DNA of 64,000 bases, taken from Pestalotiopsis fici W106-1. Taxonomy: Eukaryota > Ascomycota > Sordariomycetes > Amphisphaeriales > Sporocadaceae. Made by a program: the position numbers and the translations under genes. Shown here piece after piece: positions 47,371-59,548 of this stretch. The DNA lies in contig NW_006917101.1 in NCBI RefSeq assembly GCF_000516985.1, forward strand, positions 1,914,834 through 1,978,833. Direction: 5' to 3'. How positions within the stretch are numbered: position 1 is the stretch's first letter; every line of letters starts with the position of its first letter. The notes beneath the pieces are model-generated. The model was given only the letters and a program-made list of their open reading frames with translations. It searched no databases and was not told the origin of the DNA.

Positions 47371-48404
47371 ATGGCCCCTTCAGTACCACCCTCTGGCGTT
47401 TGGACGCCCGCAGTCACGCTGTTTGATCCAGACACGGATACTCTGCTTCCAGAGGACCAGGCAAAGTACTACAAGTACCTGAGCACCACTGGTCTTGCAG
47501 GCCTGGTTGTGCTCGGCAGCAATGGCGAGACCTTCCTCCTGACGCGCGAGGAGCGCGCACAGCTCCTGCAGATTGCCAGGCAGGCGGTCGGCCCAGACTT
47601 TCCCATCATGGCCGGCGTATCGGGACACAGCACCAAGCAGGCGCTCGAGTTCATCGCCGACGCAGCGGCAGCAGGCGCCGACTACGGCCTGCTGCTCCCG
47701 CCAGCCTACTTTGGCAAGGCCACGACGCAGTCGGTGATTGAGGGCTTCTACGACGAGGTGGCGTCCAAGAGCAGCCTGCCGCTGGTGATTTACAACTTCC
47801 CGGCCGTGTGCAACGGCGTGGACCTGGACTCGGACACGGTGACGCGCCTGGCGCAGCGGCACCCCGGCAAGATTGTCGGCGTCAAGCTGACGTGCGGCAG
47901 CGTCGCCAAGATCAGCCGGCTCTCGGCCGTGCTCAAGCCCGACGTGTTTGCCACGTTTGGCGGCCAGAGCGACTTTTTGCTCGGCGGCCTCGCCAGCGGC
48001 AGCGTCGGCTGCATCTGCGCCTATGGCAACTTGTTTCCCAAGACCGTGGTCAAGATTTATGAATTGTTCAAAAAGGGCGATCTGAAGGGCGCCCAGGAGC
48101 TGCAGGAGAAGCAGGCCCTGTCGGAGCAGGCCATCAAGGCTGGCATTGCTGTAAGTTTTTGTGACCTTGCCGAGAGACTTTCAGCCCGCATTCTTTTCCT
48201 CACGAGGCGACACGTGGTACTAATGCTCAACAATAGGTCACCAAATATGCCGCAAGTGTGTACACAGCACCCAAGGCGGGTATCCAAGATGCAGAGAAGA
48301 AGTTCAGACCCAGAAGGCCATATGAGGAGCCCACCCCGGCCGTCAAGGAGAAGCTGCAAAAGACCATGGCCGAAGTCGCGTCTTACGACAGCCAGTTGGC
48401 ATAA
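47371..48404 (+). CDS. DapA/N-acetylneuraminate lyase-family aldolase
   Basis: Two exons, 47371-48150 and 48237-48404, around an 86-bp intron, give 315 residues. ATG at 47371 is MAPSVPPSGVW; a longer frame upstream lacks support. Family marks are GSNGE (substrate-binding loop), VIYNFPAVCNGVDL with Tyr about 141, and GVKLTC with the Schiff-base Lys about 172, in a TIM barrel of normal length. Members split or join pyruvate to aldehydes, for example 4-hydroxy-2-oxoglutarate or sugar-acid aldolases; fungi do not use this family for lysine synthesis, so a catabolic role is likelier. The exact substrate is unknown. The third codon positions of exon 1 are strikingly rich in G and C compared with neighbours. 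Confidence 0.88.
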
Positions 48405-51402
48405 AGGGGGCAAATCATGATAGAAACAGAAACTCAGAGCAGAAATATAAGAAATAGATACCAAATCATGTCCCTTTCATAACTCACCGGCCGGCTGAAC
48501 CAGCAAGGACTGGGGTAGAGTGAATGTCGATTCCATTACATAATTTCCCGCATCTCACAGGCCATCCCCATGTTGTTCAGAGAGGCATCACTCACTTGTT
48601 CCGTGACCTGTCTCCACTTGAGACTGTGGATATCTGAACTATACCATGCAGACAAAGCACAGCATTATCATTACAAACCATTCATACCCGTTCTAAGTCC
48701 GATGCATCAATAGGAAGTCGACCCTGTTTTGCCGGGGCAATAAGCAAAGGGGAGAAAATAGAAGACTGTGCGGAAGAAGTCTAATTGTCAATTCCACGTG
48801 GCAGCCCAAGGGGGCCCGAGCGGTATCCGGATTTCCGGCAGTCTATCGAGGACCATGGGTGTCCTGCATGCGTCAGGGGACACACACATCTAGCCCTCGA
48901 GGATGTGGAATCCTCTAATCTCGAGATGCGTCCAAATGATCTCCTGGCCAGTCCCGCGTCCTTGGATCCGGTAGATGACGACTCGTTCTTGGTATTGAGA
49001 TTATCTCCATGGGCCATCGACCTGCTGGTTGGAGAGGGGGGCTGTGGTCAGCCCTACCAGGACATCGTGGAAAGCGATCTTTCTGCTATGCTGGAGATGG
49101 TACGAATATCGGGTCCGGTGCTGCTGTAGATATGTTTTGGGGGAGAATCCGCCGTTGAGACGGATTGGGAACGACGCGGCTCCATCAAACCTTATTAGCC
49201 GTTAGACTGACTGGATGATGAATTAAGGCATGAAGATACACGATAGTAGCAAGTTGTTTTGTTTGGTGTTTAGTCTGGTTGTCCTGTTTAGCTTGTTGCA
49301 CTTGCTTAGTATGTGTAGATTACCGGCAGCAAGATCGTCCTAGACTCACCGTGAAGACTATGTGACTGGTTTGGTTGACTGCCAAGGCTCGCGGGCACTA
49401 TCCGACAAGCTGAGGGAACCGGCATGTGATATATGCAAGCTATCTGGGTCTAAAAAGTACTACTCATGGGTAGATGCATACGCATCCTGCTCGACTTGAG
49501 TCGCTCGTCATCTTTTGGTCGTCGCCATATGTAGACACGTAGAGACCCCAAGCCCAAGCTTTCCATAGGTTCGGTTCACTTGTGCTACTGCAGGTCTTTC
49601 CTTAGTGGCACTCCAACACCACTGCGTTATGCCACCATTTTCCCACCCGGATCTAGCAGACTCTAGTCTTTTGTAATTCTGCTCTCTGCCCAAAGCAGCC
49701 CATTCAAATATGCTCGCGTAATGTAGCGCAAAGTTTATCTTGTTAGCAATGGTCAGCGGTAGGCCTTTTGAGCCCAATAGGGCTGGGAAAGGGATCATCT
49801 TCATTATGTATTAATGTTGGGCATTGGCTCGCTTACGCGGGACTGCGGTGTTTTAGGGGAGTTCATTCTCTTTCGTCCTGTGGAATCATGGTACGAATAT
49901 GGTCAGTGTTGTACGTCTACAGCTTCATACTCTGGCGGTTGCAATCATAGTTTGCGCAGGCTCTTTACCTAAGGAAAGTTTGTTTGCAGTGCAACCTCAA
50001 ATCCGAATCAAGCAATGAACGGAATATTTCAGGCTCTGATATTTGCCTCACCACATTCATGCGCAAGGACATTACTCGAGATATATATTGTGGCTGAAAG
50101 CGGGACAGCGTATAATCATAATCATCTTGTTGATATCAAGATTATAGCCCCGGGACTAAGCCCCCCTTTAACGTCGGTTAAAATGCGACACGCACTTTAG
50201 CATCCCCGTGCCGGGGTATTCGGACTTTGTCAAGCGGTTTATCCAATAAACTTTCTTTATAGCTTTCTTTTTCTTGGAGAAGAACCGATCATCTCCTCTG
50301 CTTACTTACTGCGGTATGTCATTGAAGCACCTCACATGCACGTCCGACTCATTCATTCATGTATGTCGCTTGACGAATGTTACAATTTGGAGGTCAGTTG
50401 GAGAGATATGAGATTGCTTGGCTGTCAGCAGTAGCTCTTCAAGATGCTATTCGCAGATGACAGGACCTTTGCGAGCCATTTCCAGTAACGCGTAATCAAG
50501 CTCGTCTTTTTTCAGCCCCTCCACCCATCATTACCGGTAGGTAGGTATCCGGGGGCTAGCTCTTTGGGGAGACCAGTCGGGGTCCAGTCTCGCGGATACA
50601 TGGGTGCCACGCTGCTCCATCGACCCTGGCTATACCCGAGTCAGGTCAAGCATAGCCGAGTTTGGTAATTGCTGTATGATTCCAGACACGACGACGACGA
50701 TGAAGAAGAAGAAGAAAGAAGGGATATCTGCGGCTGCACTGCTGCTTGGCAGGGGGCTTACCTATAGTCCAAGAGAGACTGGGGTGAATATGGACGATCC
50801 TCGGGCCGGAAGCAGTGGCTTGAGGTCCGGACCCACGCTATAGCAGGGGTCGTCGTATCTGTCTTTGGGTCTAGGTATGACTCGTAACGCTTTTTTCCTA
50901 TGCAATTTCGCGGGAGGCACGACTAGAGCGACTAGGCGAAACGCCTAGCCGCTACCACATATCAATGGTTTGTCTTGAGAACCCTGACCTATGGTCGGAA
51001 TATAGGATATCTCCATGGTCGACCATAGATTCTTGTCCCGCCGCTGGCCAGGGCCCTTGGCTGCTTGGCATATCATTGTGAGCTTGTTTCCCGATTGAGA
51101 ATCTGTTTTCCGGGAATGCGATTTGGCTGGGTCATATAGAGTTTGACGGTCTCGTCGATCGCCTGAACCTCCTGGGCGACCTCGAGCGGATAAGTACCTG
51201 GTCGGATCGCACCCCAAAAATCCAAACTCTGAGTTTTGATCTTTCAAGAATTTTTTTTTCGGGCTCGCTGCCAAGCAAGATCGAGATCCGGCCGAAGGAG
51301 GAATGCAATATCTGTTACCTCATATTTTACCACCACCCTCAGACGCTACACTAGATTCTTAGATCTAGCGGCCGTAGGTCTCTGTCGTTCAACACCAACA
51401 GT
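48405..51402. other. Intergenic region of about 3 kb, nothing firm
   Basis: A plus-strand frame at 48785-49129 (114 codons, acidic, no motif) could be coding but lacks any support beyond length. A short GAA-rich and GAC-rich simple repeat lies at 50688-50722, and a hairpin at 50927-50953. The right end is the promoter of the second SAT4-type gene. Confidence 0.4.
50927..50953. repeat. Short perfect hairpin
   Basis: AGCG, A, CTAGGCG, a three-base AAA loop, CGCCTAG, C, CGCT. A 7-bp perfect stem is extended by 4 bp beyond one mismatch. It lies alone in the spacer. Confidence 0.6.
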
Positions 51403-52796
51403 ATGGCATCCGACCCCACTTCCGCCCTCAACGAGGTCTTCATCCTCATGGGGATTGGACTGCTGGTCATTCTCCTGCGCTTGTACGCACGGTGGGAAGC
51501 CGTTGGTTTTAATAGGTGGGAGGCCGACGACTACCTTATGATTCTAGCCATGGTCAGCATCTTCACGCCACAACCACGTGGTTCAACGGGAGCAAGCGCA
51601 TTGTTCTAATTTCTCACTATAGGGAGTGTACTCTGCAGAATCGGCCCTTGCGTACAAGGTCGTGGCAAAGTACGGTGGCATCGCCAACAATGGCATGACC
51701 GACGAGTACAGGGAAGCCTTGAGCGCGGATAGCGACGAATACAAGAACAGGTTCGTATTTACAACAAACACAACATGTCCAGGTCGACTAGGCATCCATG
51801 GCCACCTTGCTAATACTTCTGTGCAAACAGAGTCGGCGGCTCAAAAACCCAGATTGAGGGTTGGGTAGTTTATGTACTGCTCTTGTGGATCATAAAAGCC
51901 GCACTATGTACAATGTTTTTGCGCCTTACGGTAATACGAATCACTCTGACGTTACATGCGATTTACTAAGCAATATTTCTAGGAACGCCTGGAAACGTAT
52001 CGGACACGAATTCTTGTTGGTTTCGGTATTATAATAGCCAGCTGGGTCATTGTGACTATCTCCATTCTTGCCAGCTGCGCTCCCATCAGCAAAAGCTGGC
52101 AAATCTACCCTAACCCAGGTCGTAAGTATTGTTGAGACTACAGGGTGACACTTTTGAAGCCTGCAAGAAAACGTATGCTAACATCTGGCCCTACCTTCAG
52201 TCACCTGCCAGCCAGCCATATCTCGAGTCAACGTATTCGTCACCCTCGCCTTCAATGTCGCGACCGATCTCTACTTGCTTACGATTCCTATTCCGATGTT
52301 GTGGAGCGCGCAAATTCAACTATGGAAGAAACTGGGATTGATTGTTCTATTTTCCGGAGGCATCTTTGTCATGATGGCTGGTATCCTCCGTTGCGTGCTC
52401 ATCATCTCCAACGACGTTACGGGCGCACAAGATGCCGCGGCCTGGGCGATACGGGAAACCTTTGTCGCCGTGGTCACCTCCAACGTGCCGCTCATCTTCC
52501 CTCTCATGCGCAAGTGGATCGGCAACACGCTCGGCTCGTTTAGCAGCAGAAAGGACAGCCGTAGCCGGCAGACGGGCGCCTACCCCGGTAGTATCCCTCT
52601 CCCTGATCGGTCGTGGCATAGTCGCAAGGACGACGGGGACCAGTTTCACCCTGGCGGCGACGCCTTTGCCTTTGCTGGAAGTCGAGACAGGATCAATGAT
52701 TCCAGTGTTGATAAGGGTATCAAGGTCGAGATGAATGTCCAGGTCAGCAGCAGTAATAAGCGCCGAACCGACAGCGAAAGCAACGTCTCCTTTTGA
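51403..52796 (+). CDS. SAT4/PTH11-like rhodopsin-domain membrane protein
   Basis: Five exons, 51403-51552, 51623-51750, 51831-51930, 51983-52121 and 52201-52796, give 370 residues. The introns are 70, 80, 52 and 79 bp, all in frame. It starts MASDPTSALNEVF and has helix LLVILLRLYARW with WEADDYLMILAM, then WVVYVLLLWIIKAALC, the CAPISKSWQIYPNPG loop, the CQP-SRVNVFVTLAFNVATDLYLLTIPIP helix and two later helices. The 110-residue Ser-rich and Lys-rich tail is probably cytosolic. It belongs to the same family as the gene at 10378 but is not a close copy. Its role is unknown; PTH11-type members act in host or surface sensing. Confidence 0.85.
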
Positions 52797-53356
52797 TACC
52801 TTTTGCATTCAGCAAAATTTTGTTTCATGTTTTGGAATTAAAAAGCTAGCTGAAAGACGCAGCAGTACATATCAAGCACTCTTTTTCTTTATTATACGGG
52901 ATACCACGAGTGCAACTCGACAGAACAACCACGGTCTATTTGACGGGCGAGGCGGTTCATTACAGCGGTGCATAAGCCCGAAGGGGCAAGAACATTGAGA
53001 TACAAAGCCATTGCGACACTAGGGCAGTGTCGGAGGCTTACCAGACGAGATAAAGATGGAGAAAACTTGCGACATCCTTGCTTAGGCTGGGCTGCGCTCA
53101 AGATGAGTACAACTGGGTATGAATAAATTTACTAATAGTAATAAATCATGCAAGTGGGAAGAAACATTCAAAATAGAATCAATTCTTGCTAGCGGGAAAG
53201 AAATATTCATAACTTCGTGAGCCTGATAACCAAGACATCCGATAACAGTCGTATAGGTTAGGGAAAAAAAAAAGGATAGAGAAAGGATGATGAACGAGAT
53301 TAAGAAACGTAATATATCGACCGGTGTGCCAAAGGAAAACAGTTTCATCAATCTCT
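52797..53356. other. Convergent 3' spacer
   Basis: This lies between the 3' ends of the SAT4-type gene (+) and the zinc-finger gene (-). It includes an A-rich run at about 53263-53272. No gene is supported. Confidence 0.5.
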
Positions 53357-54250
53357 TTAGCAGACATTTTTGTTCAGGTGCTTGGTCAAATTGTCTGGCC
53401 TCGTGTAGTCCTTCTCGCAATTCGGGCAGATGAACGGTCCAAAGTCGACCCCATATTCTGGATGGTTCAAAGCAAAGTCGGAATGGTTTACCCTCAAGTG
53501 TTCCCGCATGTCCCCCTGCTCAGCCTTTCGAATATCACAGATATCCGTTTCCGGGCAGATGACAGGGAATACGTGCGTTCTGAGATGCTTCCTATGTTTT
53601 TTTAATCAATGTATTCATTATTTCCGTTATGTCTGGGGCGTATCTCACTTTAGATCTCTTGCCGTGCTGTAGCTCTTTCTGCATATTTCATTCCCGTCTA
53701 CTGATCGCTTGTTCTTGTAGAACTCGCCTACCAAGTCCTTGTTCTTGTCACATGAAAACCGCCTATCCTTTCCTGGTTTGAATTCCTTTGCTTTGGGTAG
53801 ATCAATCTCGTCGAATCTTTCTCTGCGAAATTCGCCAACAGTCTCGGTACTTGCTTGTAGCATGGCTGGGGCGACTCCCGCAGAAGCTTGGCTGGTGTGT
53901 GGTAAGCCGAGTGTTGCCACCTCGCGCACAGCTGATTCGCGTGGCTGGTCGCGTACGGCAGAACTCATGTTGTATTGTGGCCCGGTTGATACGTCTGTTG
54001 CACTCTAAAGAGGCGAGTCTGTACCATCGGTGATGAATGGCGTATTTATACTCCTGTCAAATTGATTTGACCATGTCAGCTCATCAAAGAAGTTGGTGCT
54101 CGCGGGCTCGTCTCCAAATCCGACGTTGGACCCGTAGGCCGGACCCGAGTCTTCTGATGGATCGTTCATTTGTTGGTCGAAATTCCAGCTGTATGTGGCT
54201 ACTGACGAAGAATAGTCAATGTTCATTTGAGCAAACTGACGATGGGACAT
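53357..54250 (-). CDS. C2H2-type zinc-finger protein
   Basis: Three exons, 54250-54052, 53994-53649 and 53591-53357, give 259 residues. Both introns are 57 bp and in frame; a 30-bp alternative for intron 1 uses the same acceptor but is too short. The N terminus is acidic and polar, possibly for activation. The C-terminal third has a finger-like KSYSTARDLKKHLRTH, then CPETDICDIRKAEQGDMREHLRVNH, and a final CPNCEKDYTRPDNLTKHLNKNVC. That order suits a fungal C2H2 DNA-binding protein, although finger spacing is irregular and the first lacks a clear Cys pair. It is probably a nuclear regulator; its targets are unknown. Confidence 0.7.
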
Positions 54251-55346
54251 TGCAATGATCTGTAACTTGTGATGGTGCTAGGTGCTACTTGTGGGGAGGC
54301 CAAAATCTATGGTAGAATATGGGACTCTTGTTAGAATGGTGTCTAGTTATGTAAGACGTCTACATTTAAGGGCCTCGTATGAAATAAATTGTAGAAGAAA
54401 TACACGACTATCAAAGTATCCCCCCCAGTGACGCATTTGCGCATTGAAATTGTTCTTCTAGGTTCGATTCGACGCGATCTCCAAGAGACACCACTCTACG
54501 AGCATTTGAGCTCAGCTCCCTTGGTGTGGTGCTCGCAGCTAGGCACTTACGAGGCATTCTCAAGGCATTCTCGAGAATTGTGGTGAGACTCCAGCATATG
54601 GTCAATACAATGAATTGACCATGTTCAAGTCACGCGTGGGATATCTTATGCGCCAGAGCCTAAAGCTTGGCTATTCGCCAGTGCGCGGGGGTGAAGATGT
54701 TCGCATCATCGGCCCACCATTTTCTATTGGCTGGATGCAGATGCTGACAGGCTGCATCGGCGTCCGAGACGAGCCGCCCGGCTCACACTAAACGCGACTG
54801 CCTGCATTCGTAATATCCATGCCATTGGCTTTGATCCTATAACGGGATTTGATTTGCATATTATCAACGCATGTCCACCTATAAATACGGCCAATTGCTC
54901 ATCGCATCCAGGCAGCACAACATTAACGGCAAGGAAAGAAGTCTGCATTGGGTTTAACCATGAATTCTATGGTTATCTAATGGATTCTACAACATCAGAA
55001 TATCCTATCATAAGGAGCAGATAGACCGAGAACTGCACGTTGCAAACGTAAGGCATCAGGCGTTGAGAGGGGGAAAAGCCAAGGCTGATAACTGGAGGCC
55101 CACCATTTTTGTAGCCCAACACGCAAGCACATGAATTGTTGCTAACTGGACTTGAAAGAAGAATCATATGAAGATGGAGTACCTTCATACGAGATCAAGT
55201 GTCTATAAATATGAGAGAAACAACTCGGCGATCAATTTCTTCCTGAACCAAGCGCACACCAGGAATCAAGTCTATTCTTCTGTCCACACTGATCCAAGTC
55301 TTACCCACCTTATTGTAATCTGAAAGCATCGCTCTGTTCATCATTC
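54251..55346. other. Divergent promoter region of about 1.1 kb
   Basis: This lies between the 5' ends of the zinc-finger gene (-) and the deaminase gene (+). I see no gene and no clear regulatory motif. Confidence 0.5.
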
Positions 55347-57035
55347 ATGCCTTCCAAGATGACCAAAACTCCAAGATTCGACGATTATCAGCGGCTTCTG
55401 GGCCGATTCTATGAGCCGCTGCTCCTGTTGCTTGCCCTTGGTAAGACTCGAGGAGAGCATTCCCCCAGCCCCCCAGACGAGAGCTCCAGGCAGTCGATCC
55501 GCAGAAGGTTCTTCAACAACATTGCCTATCTTTGTGACTTTACCAAAGGAGGCGACTCGACTTCTGCCATTGGGATCGAGGAGCGCGACGATTGCTACAA
55601 CTTTTGGGTTGCCTCAAACCAACCATCCAGCAAGATCAGAGATTTCGTCGACGACATACTGAATGATGTTCGAAAGTTGGGCTATGAACAGTCCCTGCGT
55701 CGAGGCGATGAGCAGCGCTTCACTTACTACTGTATTGATTTTGCTCGCCAGCGGATCAGCAAGGAAGCCAAGATGCTGTCCAACGCTTTCAAGGGGTGCA
55801 TCAAGTATCTTGAGGAGCAAGGTCAACCAGAAGGTATACCATGTTGAAAAATGACCATGTAGCCGACTCTAACATTATTATAGACGTTCAACTGGTGAGC
55901 TGGATCCGGTCTTTCGATTTTCAAGACAATAGAGCTCTCTGCGAAAGAGCATATGAACAGAGGAAGGCGCCCGAAATGAAACAGTTGGCAGCCAGGAGTA
56001 AGACTGAGCAAGGCGAGTCTGTACTCAGTGACAGAGCCGCCTCCTTCGAAGATGCGAGGCACTTGCTTGGCCGCCTTGCCCATCATATTAGAGCACCCAA
56101 ACAGATTCTTGAAGATGGACCAAGGTTGGAGGAGTTGCTCTCGCAGAGATATTTCGTCTGTCAGCTACCACTCTGCAAAAGCATTGCGCCTCCCCAAGCA
56201 GACGGCCTGACTACTTTGGAATCCATGCTCGTACGCATGCTCCCAGCTAAGGACCCGAACCTGCACAAGTACAAGGAAGCACTACTGAATCTGGACCACC
56301 GAGTGAAATTACATGACCGAGTCATTGGCCAGTACAAGTCGAAAAGTTTCCAGCCAAAGGTACACGCAGAGATCCAAGTCCTGGAGTACTTCTACGAAAA
56401 CAACTTGAACTTCATCGACGATGACCGATACATCAATTGCAGCAAACCAGCTTGTTACTGCTGTCACCTGTACATCAGACACCATCCACTTGGTATCGTT
56501 GAGCCTGCATCGCACAAGAATATTTACCCAAATTGGGGCCCTCCCTTGTTGCCAGAGGGCGCGCAAGACCCGGATTATCCACACCAACTCCATATTCTGA
56601 ACAAGATGCTGGAAACGATTCGCAAAGAGGCCCTCACCCAGATCAGCCACCAAAGCATTGGTCCGAGAGGTCACCGAGACACCACGACGGGTATTACTCC
56701 AACGACTCTAGCGGGCTCGGACCGCCAGATACAACAAGTGGATTCAATCAAGGGGAAGTTCGGGTATCTGAATATTTGTAAGAAAATGAACATTTATTCA
56801 TGTACATTGCAGCAACTGACGATATCTAGCGGCGATGAAGGTGATGACGGGCAAAGCTGCTGGCAAGGGCGACAAAGATTCCGGCTACTCGGACACTGAA
56901 AAGTCTGACACGGGATCCTCGACCTCTTCGGGTGAGCAGTCGAGCCAGCTTCTGTCTGAGATTGAAGACGACAGCGACAGCGACACCATCAACGGCGATG
57001 GTGACTCTGATAGGACAGGCGGCGCCACGCTTTGA
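55347..57035 (+). CDS. OTT_1508-like deaminase-fold protein
   Basis: Three exons, 55347-55833, 55884-56777 and 56830-57035, give 528 residues. The introns are 50 bp, with a CTAAC branch site, and 52 bp; the frame is kept. The C-terminal half carries the zinc-deaminase signature: PKVHAEIQVLEYF with His about 323 and Glu about 325, and KPACYCCHLYI with Cys about 353 and 356. This arrangement, with a long helical N-terminal half, is that of the fungal OTT_1508-like deaminases, related to cytidine-deaminase-fold proteins of bacterial polymorphic toxin systems. The tail from about 460 is acidic and Ser-rich. Substrate, free nucleotide or nucleic acid, is unknown. All metal-binding and catalytic residues seem present. 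The PNP-ankyrin gene follows 455 bp downstream on the same strand. Confidence 0.8.
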
Positions 57036-57490
57036 TATTGTCGAGCAAGATCTGATGACAATGATTCATTCTACGAGCTCCTTCGCGTAGAGCTTCCGAG
57101 GAAATGGAGACGTCAAATTCAAGGGTGTCAGAGTAAGTTGAAAGGCAATGCAATACTTTTTCATGACGTTCAGCTTTCGGATCCTTTCCCCAGATTGGTC
57201 ACGGAAGCGATGTACGCACCCTGGGGCGCCTCACGGTTGGGGTGGTAAACTTCCAATGAAGACCGCGACAATGAAGTCTGCAACGGCCAATCAAAGGGTC
57301 CACGATGCAAGTCAAGGCGAGGCCCCCCTGCTACGCCCACCTAAGCGTTGCTGCTTCGACGCACCTCGCATCCTTTCAGCTCCGTTCAGCTCTTGCGGGG
57401 TCGCTTTGGTACCAGTGTGCGGCGGTCCAAACAATCTCAGTTGCGATAACGAAACTCGAAAGATCACCAGTTTTTCATCGACGTGGCAAG
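57036..57490. other. Spacer between deaminase and PNP-ankyrin genes
   Basis: An open frame continues upstream from the PNP gene to 57305, but its sequence does not look like the family, so I treat it as the 5' leader. No other gene is seen. Confidence 0.5.
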
Positions 57491-59548
57491 ATGGTCGAGG
57501 TAGATCAATATACAGTTGGCTGGGTGTGCGCGCTGTCATCCGAGTTGACCGCGGCTCGGCTTCATCTGGACGAAGAGCGAGACAGCGCAGACTTTGAAGG
57601 TCTTCCGGGGGACGACAATACGTATGTCCTCGGGTCCATTGGCAAACACGACGTGGTCGTCGCTACTCTCCCACACGGGGAATATGGGACGTCTAGTGCG
57701 GCGGTCGTGGTCAGGGATATGATTAGATCTTTCCCAAGCTTGCGTGTCGTGCTTATGGTGGGCATTGGTGGCGGAGTGCCAGTCGTCGAAGAAGAAACCT
57801 TGCCGGGGCGCAGTCTCAGTATCCTGCGCGACATTCGGTTGGGTGATGTCGTCGTCAGTGCGCCTCGAGACGGCATTGGAGGAGTGGTGCAGCCCGATCT
57901 GGGCAAAGCACTGCCTGACGGGAACTTTGTCAAAACAGGTCATCTCAATCAACCACCCAGATCATTGCTCACAGCGATACAGCTGCTCGCGTCGGACATT
58001 GAGCTCTATGGTCACACGATAGACCATGATATCTCGACAAAGTTGGGCAGCAGACCAGGTCTCAAGCGCTATCATCGCCCTGATGCGACGACGGACCGAC
58101 TGTTCAGATCATCCTTCGTCCACGCTGGTAGCGACCAAGAAGATTGTGCTCTAGTCTGCGAATCGCATTCAGAACAACTGATTGATCGTCCGGCCCGCGA
58201 TGTTGAGCCACAGATTCACTACGGCCTCATTGCCTCTAGCAATACTCTAGTCAGAGATGCAGCACTTCGAGATGCGCTTGGCAAGAAAAGCAACGTCCTC
58301 TGCGTCGAGATGGAGGCGGCCGGTTTGATGAACCAGCTCCCTGTACTGGTCATACGAGGCATTTGCGACTATGCGGATTCCCACAAAAACGACACTTGGC
58401 AAAACCATGCGGCAATGACTGCCGCGGCATATGCCAAAATGCTGCTTTTGAAGGCGACACCTGGCAGAGTCAAGTCGGCCCAGAAGTTGACTGAGATGAG
58501 TGGAGTTCGCGAGCAGCTGGATAGCAGTGAGTTCATCATACGGAAACCTTCATTCAACAACTAACCCAATGTAGTCTCGGCAAACACCAACCAGTCCAAC
58601 GTAATACAGCAGGAGCTGCTTGACTTACACAAGAAGCAGGCGAGGCCAAATCTTCAAGCTGAGCTGGAAAAGTGGTTCAAAATGAGCGACCATTCAAGCT
58701 ATCTGTTCTCAGAAGACACGAGACAAGACATTGTACTCAGCATGCAACTCCTCGTCCACTCTCTGACCCCAATATCCGCAGAGCAATTGACTGACGCTGT
58801 GGCGCTCGCCAACTACAGCGAAGTTCCAGAGACTGTTGGATCGCTAGCCTCGGTCTGTACTGAAGTCCGTTTATTCACTCTGGAGAGGAGCTTTCCGATT
58901 TCGGTACGAATTCCGTATCAAGTGAAAATCGGTAGTATCACGAGAAACCAATTCAAGTTCGAGGTCAGATACAAGACTTTCAAGGAGTATGTCGCCATGA
59001 ACAAGATGCCGCAGGGGAAGACGATGCTGGAGGGACAACTCAAGCCCGACATGGCAAATTTGGCAGTGGCAAAGATATGCTTGAAATGTTTACTACAGGG
59101 TCCGTCGCAGACAGAGTCATGTCGGTTCAGCAGCTACGCTGCGCAGCACTGGATTGCCCACTATGTGGCAGCAGGAACGCCCGACCCAGCATCGAAAGAG
59201 CTCGCCCTGAAGCTCCTTACGGACGACGAACATGCCTTTGCTGGGTGGCTCAGGCGATATGCCTTTCCGGACTGGTTCACAGAGACAAAATGCCTCTGCG
59301 CGCTGTCCCTCGTGGCCCTTGGCGGATCTGTCGACCTGACGAATGAACTGCTGCGTCATGACAAAGGTCGTTGTCAACACTCGTGCACTGCAGTCGCCGC
59401 GGCATGCTCGATTGGGCACATTGAAATTGTTAGACTTCTGCTTGACAATGGGTTTGGCTTTGACGGGCAAGCTGTGGCTTTGGCTCGTGATGGTGGGCAT
59501 GCTGAGACGTACCAATTGCTCACTGAACACTCGTCCACCGCGTTGTGA
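57491..59548 (+). CDS. PNP-ankyrin protein, apparent NLR without its NACHT core
   Basis: Two exons, 57491-58526 and 58575-59548, around a 48-bp intron, give 669 residues. ATG at 57491 starts MVEVDQYTVGWVCALSSEL, the usual start of fungal PNP_UDP domains. Residues about 5-330 are the phosphorylase fold, with VVLMVGIGGGVP, LGDVVVS, CVEMEAAGL and VIRGICDYADSHKN. After the splice junction comes a region like the segment that follows NACHT in NLRs (LLVHSLTPISAEQLTDAV, VRYKTFKEYV, AVAKICLKCLL), then short ankyrin-type repeats with AACSIGHIEIVRLLLDNG. No Walker A or B is present. Known PNP-NACHT-ANK proteins carry an ATPase between these parts, so a deletion or a partner-type form is inferred. Confidence 0.8.

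Noticed and set aside
48785..49129. 114-codon plus-strand acidic frame
   Set aside because: Length alone supports it, and the reverse strand is open over the same bases.
50688..50722. GAC/GAA-rich run as a CRISPR-like or satellite array
   Set aside because: It is a short simple-sequence repeat with no unique spacers.
53995..54024. 30-bp intron in the zinc-finger gene
   Set aside because: Too short for splicing; a 57-bp intron with the same acceptor and phase (54051-53995) is preferred.
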